Positions 20,032 to 28,183 of a stretch of 64,000 bases of DNA are shown piece after piece. The DNA is from Sideroxydans sp. (lineage in GTDB: Bacteria > Pseudomonadota > Gammaproteobacteria > Burkholderiales > Gallionellaceae). The notes under the pieces are model-generated. The model did not search any database, had not been told where the DNA came from, and saw only the letters and a list, made by a program, of their open reading frames with translations. Each line of letters opens with the position of its first letter. Positions within the stretch are counted from its first letter, which is position 1. The position numbers and the translations under genes were made by a program. The stretch covers positions 372,001-436,000 of the forward strand of contig JAQTUV010000003.1 of assembly GCA_028707175.1 (NCBI GenBank), written 5' to 3'.

Positions 20032-20472
20032 ATGAAAATTCAATCGCTTGGCCACGTCGTACTCAAAGTGCGCGATCTAGACATCTCTGCCAAGTTCTAC
20101 CGCGATATCCTCGGCATGAAAGAAGTCGCGCGCTACAAAGGCGCGATGGCTTTCTTCTCGTTGGGTAGCAACCATCACGACCTCGGCTTGATGCAACTCG
20201 GCCCTCATGCGCAGAATATCGATCCGGGGGCTATCGGCCTCTATCACGTCGCTTTCAAAGTGGGCGATTCCTTGGATGAGTTGCGCGCCTGCAAAGCTCA
20301 CTTGGAAACCAATGGCATCACCATCTTCGGCATGAGCGACCACGGCGTAAGCCAATCACTCTACCTGCAAGACCCCGACGGAATTGAAATCGAGCTGTAT
20401 GTTGATGCGGATCCTGCAATCTGGAAAGACGATCCCGGTTCCGTGTTGACCACAAAACGCCTCGTGCTGTAA
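20032..20472 (+). CDS. VOC superfamily protein (glyoxalase/extradiol dioxygenase fold)
   Basis: A 146-residue protein with two beta-alpha-beta-beta-beta modules. The likely metal ligands are His8 in SLGHVVLKVRDLDISAKFYRD, a histidine in GLYHVAFKV and a glutamate in DGIEIELYVD, the two-His-one-Glu set of metal-dependent VOC enzymes. Closest in look to small catechol-2,3-dioxygenase-like proteins; the substrate is unknown. I moved the start from a TTG abutting the dnaJ stop to ATG 20032, which has GAGGTAGAGG before it. It may be co-transcribed with dnaJ. Confidence 0.85.
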   Translation: MKIQSLGHVVLKVRDLDISAKFYRDILGMKEVARYKGAMAFFSLGSNHHDLGLMQLGPHAQNIDPGAIGLYHVAFKVGDSLDELRACKAHLETNGITIFGMSDHGVSQSLYLQDPDGIEIELYVDADPAIWKDDPGSVLTTKRLVL

Positions 20473-20519
20473 TAACGTCTGAATGACTGAAATCGCACAG
20501 CTATGAGCAAACTTAGTAA

Positions 20520-20548
20520 TTGAATGGCCAGCCTGATAACGGTATAGT
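20520..20548 (+). promoter_or_regulatory. sigma-70-type promoter of the GspE-like gene
   Basis: TTGAAT, 17 bases, TATAGT: a good vegetative promoter with ideal spacing, placing transcription start near 20555, about 20 bases before the ATG. Confidence 0.72.
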
Positions 20549-20574
20549 CTGGGCACTAAAAATCGAGTGAAATC

Positions 20575-22359
20575 ATGGCTGCGTTAGACCTCCCAGAACA
20601 CAAATTAAGACTGCCTGAGGTATTGCAACTGCTGGTCGATGATGGGATGGTCTCCACTCAAGACTCTGCCGCATTGATTGCCGAACGGCACACCCACCAT
20701 AAAGATTCGCATCCACTGGTACTCATTGCTGAAAAGAACTTTAGATCAGCAATCAGTCCTCATCGCTTACTTACATTAGAAGTATTAACCGAATGGTTGG
20801 CTCAAAAAGTAGGCCTCGCCTACTTCCACATTGATCCGCTCAAAATCGACTTTTCAAATCTGACCGATTTGATGTCCATCGAATATGCCAACCGCTTTGC
20901 CATCATGCCGTTGCGCATAGAAGGTGACAATCTGATCGTTGCTACGGCAGAACCGTTTTTGCGGGGCTGGGAAGACACACTCAAGCACACCTCACGTAAG
21001 CAGATTCACCGTGTAGTGTCTTCCCCCTCGGATATTGCACGTTACCTAGTGGAGTTTTACAACCTAGCCCGCTCCGTTAAAAGTGCGACAAAGACAAACA
21101 GCACCTCTCCCAATCTTGCTTCATTTGAACAGTTAGTTGAGCTTGGCAATACCAATAAACAATTCGATGCGAATGATCAACACATCGTGCACATCGTCGA
21201 TTGGTTATGGCAATACGCGTTTGATCAACGTGCATCCGATATTCATGTCGAACCTCGACGAGAATTTGGCCTGATACGCTTCCGCATTGATGGCGTTTTG
21301 CATCAAGTCCATCAATTGCCTGTGTCCGTAGTGACTGCGATGACCAGTCGCATCAAATTATTAGGACGCATGGATCTGATGGAAAAGCGCCGACCACAAG
21401 ATGGTCGAATCAAAACGCGCACGGAAAGCGGGCAAGAGATTGAATTGCGCCTCTCGACTTTGCCCACAGCCTTTGGCGAAAAATTAGTGATGCGCATCTT
21501 TGATCCAGAGGTGTTGATTAGAGATTTTTCTGAACTCGGATTTTCTGAGGATGACCGAGCACGCTGGGAGCAAATGACCCGCAAGCCGAACGGCATCATC
21601 CTCGTCACCGGCCCAACAGGTTCAGGTAAGACCACCACGCTGTACTCAACACTTAAACACTTAGCCACACCAGAAGTGAATGTCTGCACGCTGGAAGATC
21701 CAATTGAAATGATTGAACCCGCCTTCAATCAGATGCAGGTACAACAAGGGATAGATTTAAACTTTGCACAAGGTGTACGAGCGCTGATGCGTCAAGATCC
21801 TGACATCATCATGATAGGTGAAATACGTGACCTCGAAACTGCTGACATGGCGATTCAAGCAGCCTTGACGGGACATCTCGTGCTGTCCACCTTGCATACC
21901 AACGACGCTCCGGCCGCTATCACACGCCTGCTTGATTTGGGCGTGCCATCCTATCTGCTCAACGCAACACTCCTTGGTATCATGGCGCAGCGCTTAGTTC
22001 GCACACTGTGCCCGCATTGCAAACAACCCATGCCAGTACAAGAAGGTGACCATGAGTTGTGGGACAACCTCGTATCTCCTTGGAAAGCCCCCCGCCCTGC
22101 GCAGTTGCAACGCCCGCAAGGGTGTTTGGAATGCCGCATGACGGGCTATTCTGGCCGCATCGGCATTTATGAGATTCTGCTCATGTCGCCAGCATTGCGC
22201 AAAATCATCAATGCTGAAACTGATATTGCTGCAGTACGCGATCAAGCCAGCCGTGAAGGCATGAAACCGTTGCGTATCTCTGGCGCACAAAAAGTTGCGA
22301 GCGGATTAACGACATTAGAAGAAGTCCTTAAGACTGCGCCGCCACCTGACTTAAATTGA
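20575..22359 (+). CDS. GspE/PulE/PilB-family secretion or pilus ATPase, orphan
   Basis: Hexameric ATPase of type II secretion/type IV pilus assembly. Visible: N-terminal MshEN-like region (1-160), Walker A GPTGSGKTT at 346-354, Asp box LEDPIE, Walker B DPDIIMIGEIRDLETADMA, His box TGHLVLSTLHTN, and a zinc-binding CPHC...CLEC pair. 594 residues matches GspE/PilB. No pilin, secretin or inner-membrane partner is nearby, so which machine it powers cannot be said. It has its own promoter and is followed 22 bases later by the mutarotase gene. Confidence 0.9.
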   Translation: MAALDLPEHKLRLPEVLQLLVDDGMVSTQDSAALIAERHTHHKDSHPLVLIAEKNFRSAISPHRLLTLEVLTEWLAQKVGLAYFHIDPLKIDFSNLTDLMSIEYANRFAIMPLRIEGDNLIVATAEPFLRGWEDTLKHTSRKQIHRVVSSPSDIARYLVEFYNLARSVKSATKTNSTSPNLASFEQLVELGNTNKQFDANDQHIVHIVDWLWQYAFDQRASDIHVEPRREFGLIRFRIDGVLHQVHQLPVSVVTAMTSRIKLLGRMDLMEKRRPQDGRIKTRTESGQEIELRLSTLPTAFGEKLVMRIFDPEVLIRDFSELGFSEDDRARWEQMTRKPNGIILVTGPTGSGKTTTLYSTLKHLATPEVNVCTLEDPIEMIEPAFNQMQVQQGIDLNFAQGVRALMRQDPDIIMIGEIRDLETADMAIQAALTGHLVLSTLHTNDAPAAITRLLDLGVPSYLLNATLLGIMAQRLVRTLCPHCKQPMPVQEGDHELWDNLVSPWKAPRPAQLQRPQGCLECRMTGYSGRIGIYEILLMSPALRKIINAETDIAAVRDQASREGMKPLRISGAQKVASGLTTLEEVLKTAPPPDLN

Positions 22360-22381
22360 ATTTTTAACTGAAGGAAATACG

Positions 22382-23287
22382 ATGACAACACTGAATGCTC
22401 TCAATCAACAATTCGGCATCGCCGGCCACCTACAATTTATCGAAGTGGATGGCGGCCTCACTTTTGCCGAGATCAGCAACGTACACGCGACGGCTAGCAT
22501 CGCTATTCAAGGTGCACATATCGCCACCTTCCAACCCAAAGGTGAAGAGCCAATCATCTGGTTGTCCAAACTCGCCAAGTTTGTACCGGGCAAATCTATC
22601 CGTGGTGGTGTACCTGTGTGTTGGCCTTGGTTCGGCCCTCACGCAACAGACAGCAAATTGCCCGGCCACGGTTACGCGCGTACCGTGATGTGGGAAGTAC
22701 AAGAAACCAAAGCACTGGCTGATGGCTCAACCTTCATCCGCTTCGGCCTCATTGAGAACGAAACCACAAAAACACAATGGCCGCACGCATCCACCGTGCA
22801 ACTGGAAGCCACTGTCGGCAAGGCATTGAAGGTAGAACTCATCACCAAGAACACGGGCAGCAGCGCATTCCAACTGGGTGAAGCACTGCACACCTACTTC
22901 CACATCAGCGATATCGGCAACATGACCATTCGTGGTTTGGAAGGCTGCGAGTACATCGACAAGGTGGGTGAAACAACCCGCCGTACACAACAAGGTGGCA
23001 TCGTCATTGAGAGCGAAGTAGATCGCGTGTATGTGAACACCACAGCAGATTGCGTCATCGAAGACAAAGGTCTGAAGCGCGCCATCCGTATTGCCAAGAC
23101 TGGCAGCAAATCGGCTGTGGTGTGGAACCCATGGACAGAGAAAGCGGACAAGATGGGCGACTTCGGCCCTCAAGGCCATCGCGGCATGGTGTGTGTGGAA
23201 AGCGGCAATGCCTTCGACAACATCATCACCGTACAAGCAGGTGAGACCCATCGCTTGGTTGCGGTGTATAGCTCAGAAAAGCTTTAA
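22382..23287 (+). CDS. D-hexose-6-phosphate mutarotase
   Basis: An aldose-1-epimerase-like beta-sandwich protein of 301 residues in the YeaD family, which interconverts anomers of hexose 6-phosphates. The motifs RGGVPVCWPWFG, PGHGYAR and the catalytic-region GEALHTYFHISDI are characteristic. SD-like GAAGGAAATACG precedes the ATG. Probably co-transcribed with the GspE-like gene, with no evident functional link. Confidence 0.9.
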   Translation: MTTLNALNQQFGIAGHLQFIEVDGGLTFAEISNVHATASIAIQGAHIATFQPKGEEPIIWLSKLAKFVPGKSIRGGVPVCWPWFGPHATDSKLPGHGYARTVMWEVQETKALADGSTFIRFGLIENETTKTQWPHASTVQLEATVGKALKVELITKNTGSSAFQLGEALHTYFHISDIGNMTIRGLEGCEYIDKVGETTRRTQQGGIVIESEVDRVYVNTTADCVIEDKGLKRAIRIAKTGSKSAVVWNPWTEKADKMGDFGPQGHRGMVCVESGNAFDNIITVQAGETHRLVAVYSSEKL

Positions 23288-23439
23288 TCAATCAATTCTC
23301 ATGATGTAAAACCCATCCTGCCCAGATTTTGTGGAACCACATCGAATAGGGCAGATGGGATCTGAAATCGATAAGATTCGTCAAAGGTACACAAAAATCG
23401 GCATGTTAAAATCTACCTAACAACGATTCATATTTGGCA

Positions 23440-23535
23440 GGATCGGCTAAATGGGTTTGCTGGCAGATGCTCAAAATCAGTCAGCCAATCAGATAAACCA
23501 AAGCCTCGCATCACTGCGAGGCTTTTCTCTTTGTG
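23440..23535 (+). ncRNA. possible structured leader or small RNA ending in terminator-like hairpin
   Basis: In the 260-bp gap before the amidotransferase gene, GGTTTGCTGGC and GTCAGCC...AAACC can pair into a nested stem, and directly after it an 11-bp perfect stem AAAGCCTCGCA / TGCGAGGCTTT (23500-23525) is followed by TTCTCTTT. A terminator-like hairpin only 22 bases before the start codon suggests either attenuation of the gene or the end of a small RNA. No riboswitch class was recognised. Confidence 0.4.
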
Positions 23536-23547
23536 TGAGGCATAGGT

Positions 23548-25332
23548 ATGTGCGGCATCTGCGGCGAATTACGTTTCGACAAACAAACACCTTCGCCTGA
23601 CATCATCAGGCGCATGAGCGACAAATTAGCGCGGCGCGGCCCTGACTCGCATGGACTTTACAACGACGGGCCTCTCGCATTCGGTCATCGACGATTGTCT
23701 ATCATTGACCTCTCCGATCACGCCAAACAACCGATGGTGGACGAAACACTCCATCTGACCTTGGTGTTTAACGGCACCATCTACAACTACAAAGAATTGC
23801 GCGCCGAACTAATGGAGATGGAGTATGAGTTCTTCTCCGAGGGAGATAGCGAGGTCATCCTAAAGGCCTATCACGCTTGGGGGGAACAGTGCGTCGAACG
23901 TTTCTATGGCATGTTTGCATTCGCCATCTGGGATTGGCGCGAACAAAAACTCTTCCTCGCACGCGACCGTTTCGGCATCAAACCTTTGTATTACTCGGTG
24001 GATGGGGCATCGTTACGATTCGCCTCTACCTTGCAGGCTTTGCTGGCAGCAGGCGGTGTGGATACCAGCATCGACCCCGTCGCTTTGCACCACCATCTGA
24101 CTCTGCATTCCTCCGTACCCGCGCCACGCACCTTGCTGAATGGTGTGAAGAAATTACCACCGGCGACCTGCATGACCTTCACTGCCGATGGCGAAGTAAC
24201 GCATCGTCGTTATTGGTCGTTGGATGCAACACGTCCAAGTACCACCTTGAGTGAGCAAGACTGGCTGACCGCTACGCGCCATGTGTTATCCAAAGTAGTG
24301 GAACGCCACCGCCTTGCCGCCGATGTACCTGTGGGCGTATTGCTTTCTGGTGGATTGGATTCCAGCCTCATCGTCGGATTGTTGGCAGACCATGTGTCCG
24401 ACCTGCACACCTTCTCCATCGGCTTCGAAGACATCGGGGGGGATGCAGAAAAAGGCGATGAGTTCGAATATTCAGACCAAGTAGTTGAGCGCTTCCAAAC
24501 CACGCACCACAAATACCTCATTCCCAATAGCGAAGTATTAAAGCGCCTGCCGGAGGCGGTGCGCAGCATGTCCGAGCCGATGGTGAGCCAAGACAACATC
24601 GCCTTCTATCTACTGTCGGAGAAAGTCTCGCAAGATGTGAAGGTAGTGCTCGCAGGGCAAGGGGCTGATGAAGTGTTCGGCGGTTACTTCTGGTATCCCA
24701 AGATGAATACCACACCAGGTTCGACGTTAGAGCGCTTCCGCAGTAACTACTTTGACCGTGATCATGCTGAATATCTAGAAACAGTTACGGCGGCCTATCA
24801 CGTGCATGATGTAAGCAGCGAGTTGGCGCACAACGAATTGACTAAACCCTATGCCGACACTTTCCTAGATGAAGTATTGCGCTTCGATGTAACGACGCTC
24901 ATCGTGGATGATCCAGTGAAACGTATGGACAACATGAGCATGGCGTGGGGATTGGAAGCGCGTGTGCCTTTCCTCGATCACGAACTGGTTGAATTGGCTG
25001 CACGCATGCCGCCCGAGTTACGCCTTAAAGAAGGCGGCAAGTTCCCACTCAAAGCTATCGCACGTGGTTTGATCCCTGATGCGGTTATCGATAGACCCAA
25101 AGGTTACTTCCCCGTCCCTGCGCTCAAATATGTGCGGGGTGAGTTCCTTGAGTTCATGCAACGCATTCTGCTATCCGATGCGTGTATCAAGCGCGGGTTG
25201 TTCAACCGCGCCTACGTAGAAAAACTATTAGCCGCGCCCGAGTCACATTTCACACGTTTGAACGGTAGCAAGTTGTGGCACCTCGCCCTGCTGGAATATT
25301 GGTTACAACTGAACGTAGATAACTCAAAATAA
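23548..25332 (+). CDS. N-acetylglutaminylglutamine amidotransferase (asparagine synthase family)
   Basis: Class II amidotransferase with catalytic Cys2 (MCGICGELRF), the glutaminase motifs RRGPDSHG and LVFNGTIYNYKELR, and the ATP-pyrophosphatase loop VLLSGGLDSSLIVGLLA. The residues GGGVDTSIDPVALHHHLTLHSSVPAPRTLL and overall length 594 fit the subgroup that makes the osmoprotectant dipeptide N-acetylglutaminylglutamine amide rather than asparagine synthetase B. In known systems the gene sits next to a GNAT/ATP-grasp dipeptide synthetase (ngg); none is here. SD TGAGG lies seven bases before the ATG. Confidence 0.82.
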   Translation: MCGICGELRFDKQTPSPDIIRRMSDKLARRGPDSHGLYNDGPLAFGHRRLSIIDLSDHAKQPMVDETLHLTLVFNGTIYNYKELRAELMEMEYEFFSEGDSEVILKAYHAWGEQCVERFYGMFAFAIWDWREQKLFLARDRFGIKPLYYSVDGASLRFASTLQALLAAGGVDTSIDPVALHHHLTLHSSVPAPRTLLNGVKKLPPATCMTFTADGEVTHRRYWSLDATRPSTTLSEQDWLTATRHVLSKVVERHRLAADVPVGVLLSGGLDSSLIVGLLADHVSDLHTFSIGFEDIGGDAEKGDEFEYSDQVVERFQTTHHKYLIPNSEVLKRLPEAVRSMSEPMVSQDNIAFYLLSEKVSQDVKVVLAGQGADEVFGGYFWYPKMNTTPGSTLERFRSNYFDRDHAEYLETVTAAYHVHDVSSELAHNELTKPYADTFLDEVLRFDVTTLIVDDPVKRMDNMSMAWGLEARVPFLDHELVELAARMPPELRLKEGGKFPLKAIARGLIPDAVIDRPKGYFPVPALKYVRGEFLEFMQRILLSDACIKRGLFNRAYVEKLLAAPESHFTRLNGSKLWHLALLEYWLQLNVDNSK

Positions 25333-25363
25333 AAAACGCCTGATGGGACTCATCAGGCGTTTT
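25333..25363. terminator. bidirectional terminator between amidotransferase gene and efp
   Basis: A-run, ACGCCTGATG, five-base loop, CATCAGGCGT, T-run. The flanking A4 and T4 runs allow termination from both convergent genes. Confidence 0.92.
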
Positions 25364-25430
25364 AGCAAACCCAAACAGCTTCGAAAGAACTTCCTACTGT
25401 GCAACTTGTGTAGAAAGTTTTTCTAAACTC

Positions 25431-25997
25431 TTAGTTCGCGCGTTTCTTGAACTCGTTGGTGCGTGTGTCGATCTCGATCTTGTCACCGATCTCGATGAAC
25501 GCAGCCACTGGCAATTCGAAACCAGAACCTACCAACTTAGCAGGCTTCATCACCTTGCCGGACGTATCGCCACGTACGGCTGGCTCTGTGTACTCGACTT
25601 CACGTACGATGGTGTTTGGCAACTCAACAGAAATCGCCTTGCCGTCGTAGAACACCACTTCGCAGATGTCTTCCATGCCGTCAGTCAAGTAGTTCACGAC
25701 GTCGCCGACGTTTTCTTTTTCCACTTCGTACTGGTTGTACTCGGTGTCCATGAACACGAACATCGGGTCAGCGAAGTAAGTGTAGGTACATTCTTTCTTG
25801 TCGAGGATGATCTGTTCGAACTTGTCGTCCGCTGCGTAAACTGTTTCCTTAGCGGAATCAGTCAGCAGATTCTTCATCTTCATTTTGACGACAGAACCGT
25901 TACGGCCAGAGCGGCTGTATTCGGCCTTCAGGATAACCATTGGCTCGCCGCCTACATTGATCACGTTACCGGCGCGGAGGTCTTGTGCGATTTTCAT
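25431..25997 (-). CDS. efp: translation elongation factor P
   Basis: EF-P relieves ribosome stalling at polyproline stretches. All 188 residues of the three-domain protein are present, from [20 protein letters not shown] to [15 protein letters not shown]. The tip of domain I reads SRSGRNGS with arginine at position 32, the type activated by rhamnosylation, and the enzyme for this, EarP, is encoded immediately upstream in the same direction. This pairing fixes the modification class. Confidence 0.98.
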   Translation of the reverse strand: MKIAQDLRAGNVINVGGEPMVILKAEYSRSGRNGSVVKMKMKNLLTDSAKETVYAADDKFEQIILDKKECTYTYFADPMFVFMDTEYNQYEVEKENVGDVVNYLTDGMEDICEVVFYDGKAISVELPNTIVREVEYTEPAVRGDTSGKVMKPAKLVGSGFELPVAAFIEIGDKIEIDTRTNEFKKRAN

Positions 25998-26036
25998 AAT
26001 ATGTCTGCCTAAAGCTGAATTTTGAAGGCGCGGATT

Positions 26037-27308
26037 CTAGTCAGTTCGGCGCAAAAAATCCAGCAAATTCAATGCAAGACTGTTTTTCGACAACCGCTGC
26101 GCCCACTCCATGCCGTGTTTAGCCAAAACCCTGCGCTGCGCCGCAAAGTCTCGCCACGCCGTGGCAACGCCCTGCCCGCCGTTCCAAGATAGCCACATAG
26201 CCTGGACTACCTGCGCCGTTTCCTCTGGCAACCCCGCCGTATAAAGTAGTCGCAACGCCTCCAATTTCTCCAGATGCACCCCGTCATGCTGCGGGTAGAT
26301 ATGCCAGATGAATGGCTTAGCCGCCCATTGCGCACGCACGCAAGAATCCTCACCGCGCACGAAATTGACGTCACACGCCCATAACAACAGGTCATATTGT
26401 TCCTGCTCAACGAAGGGCAACACATGCACGCGCAGATTGCCGCGCGCATAAACCTGTAGGTCGGGCTTCAGCCCAACTTGTCGGGCTGAAGCCCGACCTA
26501 CATCGTTGAAATACGCCAAGACCTGCGGCAAAGCCCTACCTTCTGGCAACAAGCACGTCACAAGCTGTGAACCATGCTCCCACTCCGCCAGCAACGCCCC
26601 CATCGCCTCGTTCTCATAGCCAAACAAAGACACGCGCAATTCACCTTCGATACGCGGCGGCACACCCAAGCCCTGCCAATACTCAGCCTGTGCCGTAGCA
26701 TCGGACTGGAAGGCATCGCGCCTATCCAACAGACCTCGCTCCAACAACAAGCCGCCCGTCTTTTCGGTGAAGCCGGGGAAGAAGAAATACTTCGTCAGCG
26801 GCAATGTCGGATGCGGCGAAGGCAAACCATGATGAGTCTCCACCCAATCTTCGGCGGAGAGATATTCCAGATTGATCCAGACAGGCTTAATCTCACGCGC
26901 CGCCATCGCCGCAACATAGGCGGGCGGCAACACACAAGCGAACGCACCGATGACTAGGTCGGCCGGTTCGATAGCTGCAAATACAGAACCCCAATGATGG
27001 ATCTCCACCCCACGACAGATCTGCCCCCCCGACACGTTACTGGCGAAGCCAGCCGATTGCGGGAGGGGGGGCATGGCAGTTGCTCCCGCACCGGACGGCT
27101 CCGCCGCACCGTGTCGCAACTGCCCCTCCAACCCCACATCCAACTCAGGACACAACTTGCCGAAGCTACGCAGATCATCCACCCACAGCCGCACCTTCAA
27201 TCCGTGTTCGTTCGCCAACTGCCGAGCCAAACGCCAGCACACACCGATGTCGCCGTAGTTATCGACAACGGTGCAAAAGATGTCACAAGACTTAGGGCTG
27301 GCCATCAC
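26037..27308 (-). CDS. earP: EF-P arginine-32 rhamnosyltransferase EarP
   Basis: EarP transfers rhamnose from dTDP-rhamnose to Arg32 of EF-P. The N-terminal DIFCTVVDNYGDIGVCWRLARQLANEHGLKVRLWVDDL and the C-terminal LWACDVNFVRGEDSCVRAQWAAKPFIWHIYPQ are signatures. The protein is 423 residues, roughly 45-50 longer than known EarP proteins (about 375-385). The extra residues are two low-complexity segments (LRHGAAEPSGAGATAMPPLPQ... and DVGRASARQVGLKPDLQ) that are encoded by palindromic repeats listed separately; the frame stays open through both. The gene is 8 bases after rlmJ and 39 before efp. Confidence 0.95.
   Translation of the reverse strand: MMASPKSCDIFCTVVDNYGDIGVCWRLARQLANEHGLKVRLWVDDLRSFGKLCPELDVGLEGQLRHGAAEPSGAGATAMPPLPQSAGFASNVSGGQICRGVEIHHWGSVFAAIEPADLVIGAFACVLPPAYVAAMAAREIKPVWINLEYLSAEDWVETHHGLPSPHPTLPLTKYFFFPGFTEKTGGLLLERGLLDRRDAFQSDATAQAEYWQGLGVPPRIEGELRVSLFGYENEAMGALLAEWEHGSQLVTCLLPEGRALPQVLAYFNDVGRASARQVGLKPDLQVYARGNLRVHVLPFVEQEQYDLLLWACDVNFVRGEDSCVRAQWAAKPFIWHIYPQHDGVHLEKLEALRLLYTAGLPEETAQVVQAMWLSWNGGQGVATAWRDFAAQRRVLAKHGMEWAQRLSKNSLALNLLDFLRRTD
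26456..26501. repeat. REP-like palindrome inside earP
   Basis: Two 19-bp perfect inverted arms (GTAGGTCGGGCTTCAGCCC and its complement) around eight bases. The same element with 21-bp arms is intergenic at 29408-29459 and a decayed copy is at 36868-36962. Here it lies in the coding sequence and is translated as part of DVGRASARQVGLKPDLQ. Confidence 0.9.
27022..27124. repeat. pair of adjacent palindromes inside earP
   Basis: First palindrome TGCCCCCCC (27022-27030) / GGGGGGGCA (27065-27073) with an inner TGGC-GAA-GCCA hairpin; second palindrome GGCAGTTGC (27075-27083) / GCAACTGCC (27116-27124). Together they encode about 34 residues not expected in EarP. They look like mobile palindromic units of a different family from the copy at 26456. 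Confidence 0.7.
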
Positions 27309-27316
27309 AAAACGAC

Positions 27317-28162
27317 TTACGCCGCCTGCTGTTCCAACACAAAACTGCCCTGCCCAAATTCACCTAGTCGTGCTGCCAACACGGGCATCACTTCTTGCAG
27401 GGTGGCGTACAAGGTCCACGGCGGGTTGATGACGAACATGCCGCTGCCGTGCATGCCGAAGCCATCTTCATCGGGGGTGTGCACGGTCAAGGCGACGTGC
27501 AGCCAACTCTTCACGGGGAGTTGTTTCAACTTTTCAGGCAACTCCACGGATTCGCTGCGTTGCAATTGCGGATACCACACGGCGTAAGTGCCGTTGGCAA
27601 AACGTTTCAAGCCTTCTTGCAAGGCTGTCACCACGCGCTGGTAGTCCTGCTTCTCTTCGTAAGGGGGATCGATGAGCACGAGCCCTCTGCGCGGCGGAGG
27701 TGGTAACAGAGCTTTGAGCGCACCGAATCCATCTGCCTTTTGCATCAACACGTGTGTGCCGTGTTCGGCAAAATTCTCTTCGAGGATGGCGTGATCGGTG
27801 GGGTGTAATTCGAACAGGCGCATACGGTCTTGATCGCGCATGGCATGCAGCGTGACCAAGGGAGAACCGGGATACAGTTTCAACACGCCATCTGGGTTGA
27901 AGTGTTTGACCATGCGCACGTACTCCGCCAAGGCTTCTGGCAGGTCATCGGCCTCCCACAGGCGCGCGATGCCGCTCTTGTACTCGGCGTTCTTCTCGGC
28001 GTATTCGCTATCCAATTCATAACACCCCGCACCCGCATGAGTGTCGATGTACCAATAGGGTTTGTCTTTCTGTGCGAGGTAACGCAACAGCTCTAGTTCA
28101 ACAAAATGCTTCAACACATCGGCGTGATTGCCTGCGTGAAAAGCGTGGCGGTAACTCAGCAT
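27317..28162 (-). CDS. rlmJ: 23S rRNA (adenine2030-N6)-methyltransferase
   Basis: RlmJ methylates A2030 in 23S rRNA using S-adenosylmethionine. MLSYRHAFHAGNHADVLKH is the family N-terminus, DTHAGAGCY is part of the SAM site, and the catalytic motif reads LIDPPYEEKQDY. 281 residues, normal. It leads a rlmJ-earP-efp run, three translation-related genes. Confidence 0.96.
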   Translation of the reverse strand: MLSYRHAFHAGNHADVLKHFVELELLRYLAQKDKPYWYIDTHAGAGCYELDSEYAEKNAEYKSGIARLWEADDLPEALAEYVRMVKHFNPDGVLKLYPGSPLVTLHAMRDQDRMRLFELHPTDHAILEENFAEHGTHVLMQKADGFGALKALLPPPPRRGLVLIDPPYEEKQDYQRVVTALQEGLKRFANGTYAVWYPQLQRSESVELPEKLKQLPVKSWLHVALTVHTPDEDGFGMHGSGMFVINPPWTLYATLQEVMPVLAARLGEFGQGSFVLEQQAA

Positions 28163-28183
28163 AAAAACTCCGTTATAGATTCA

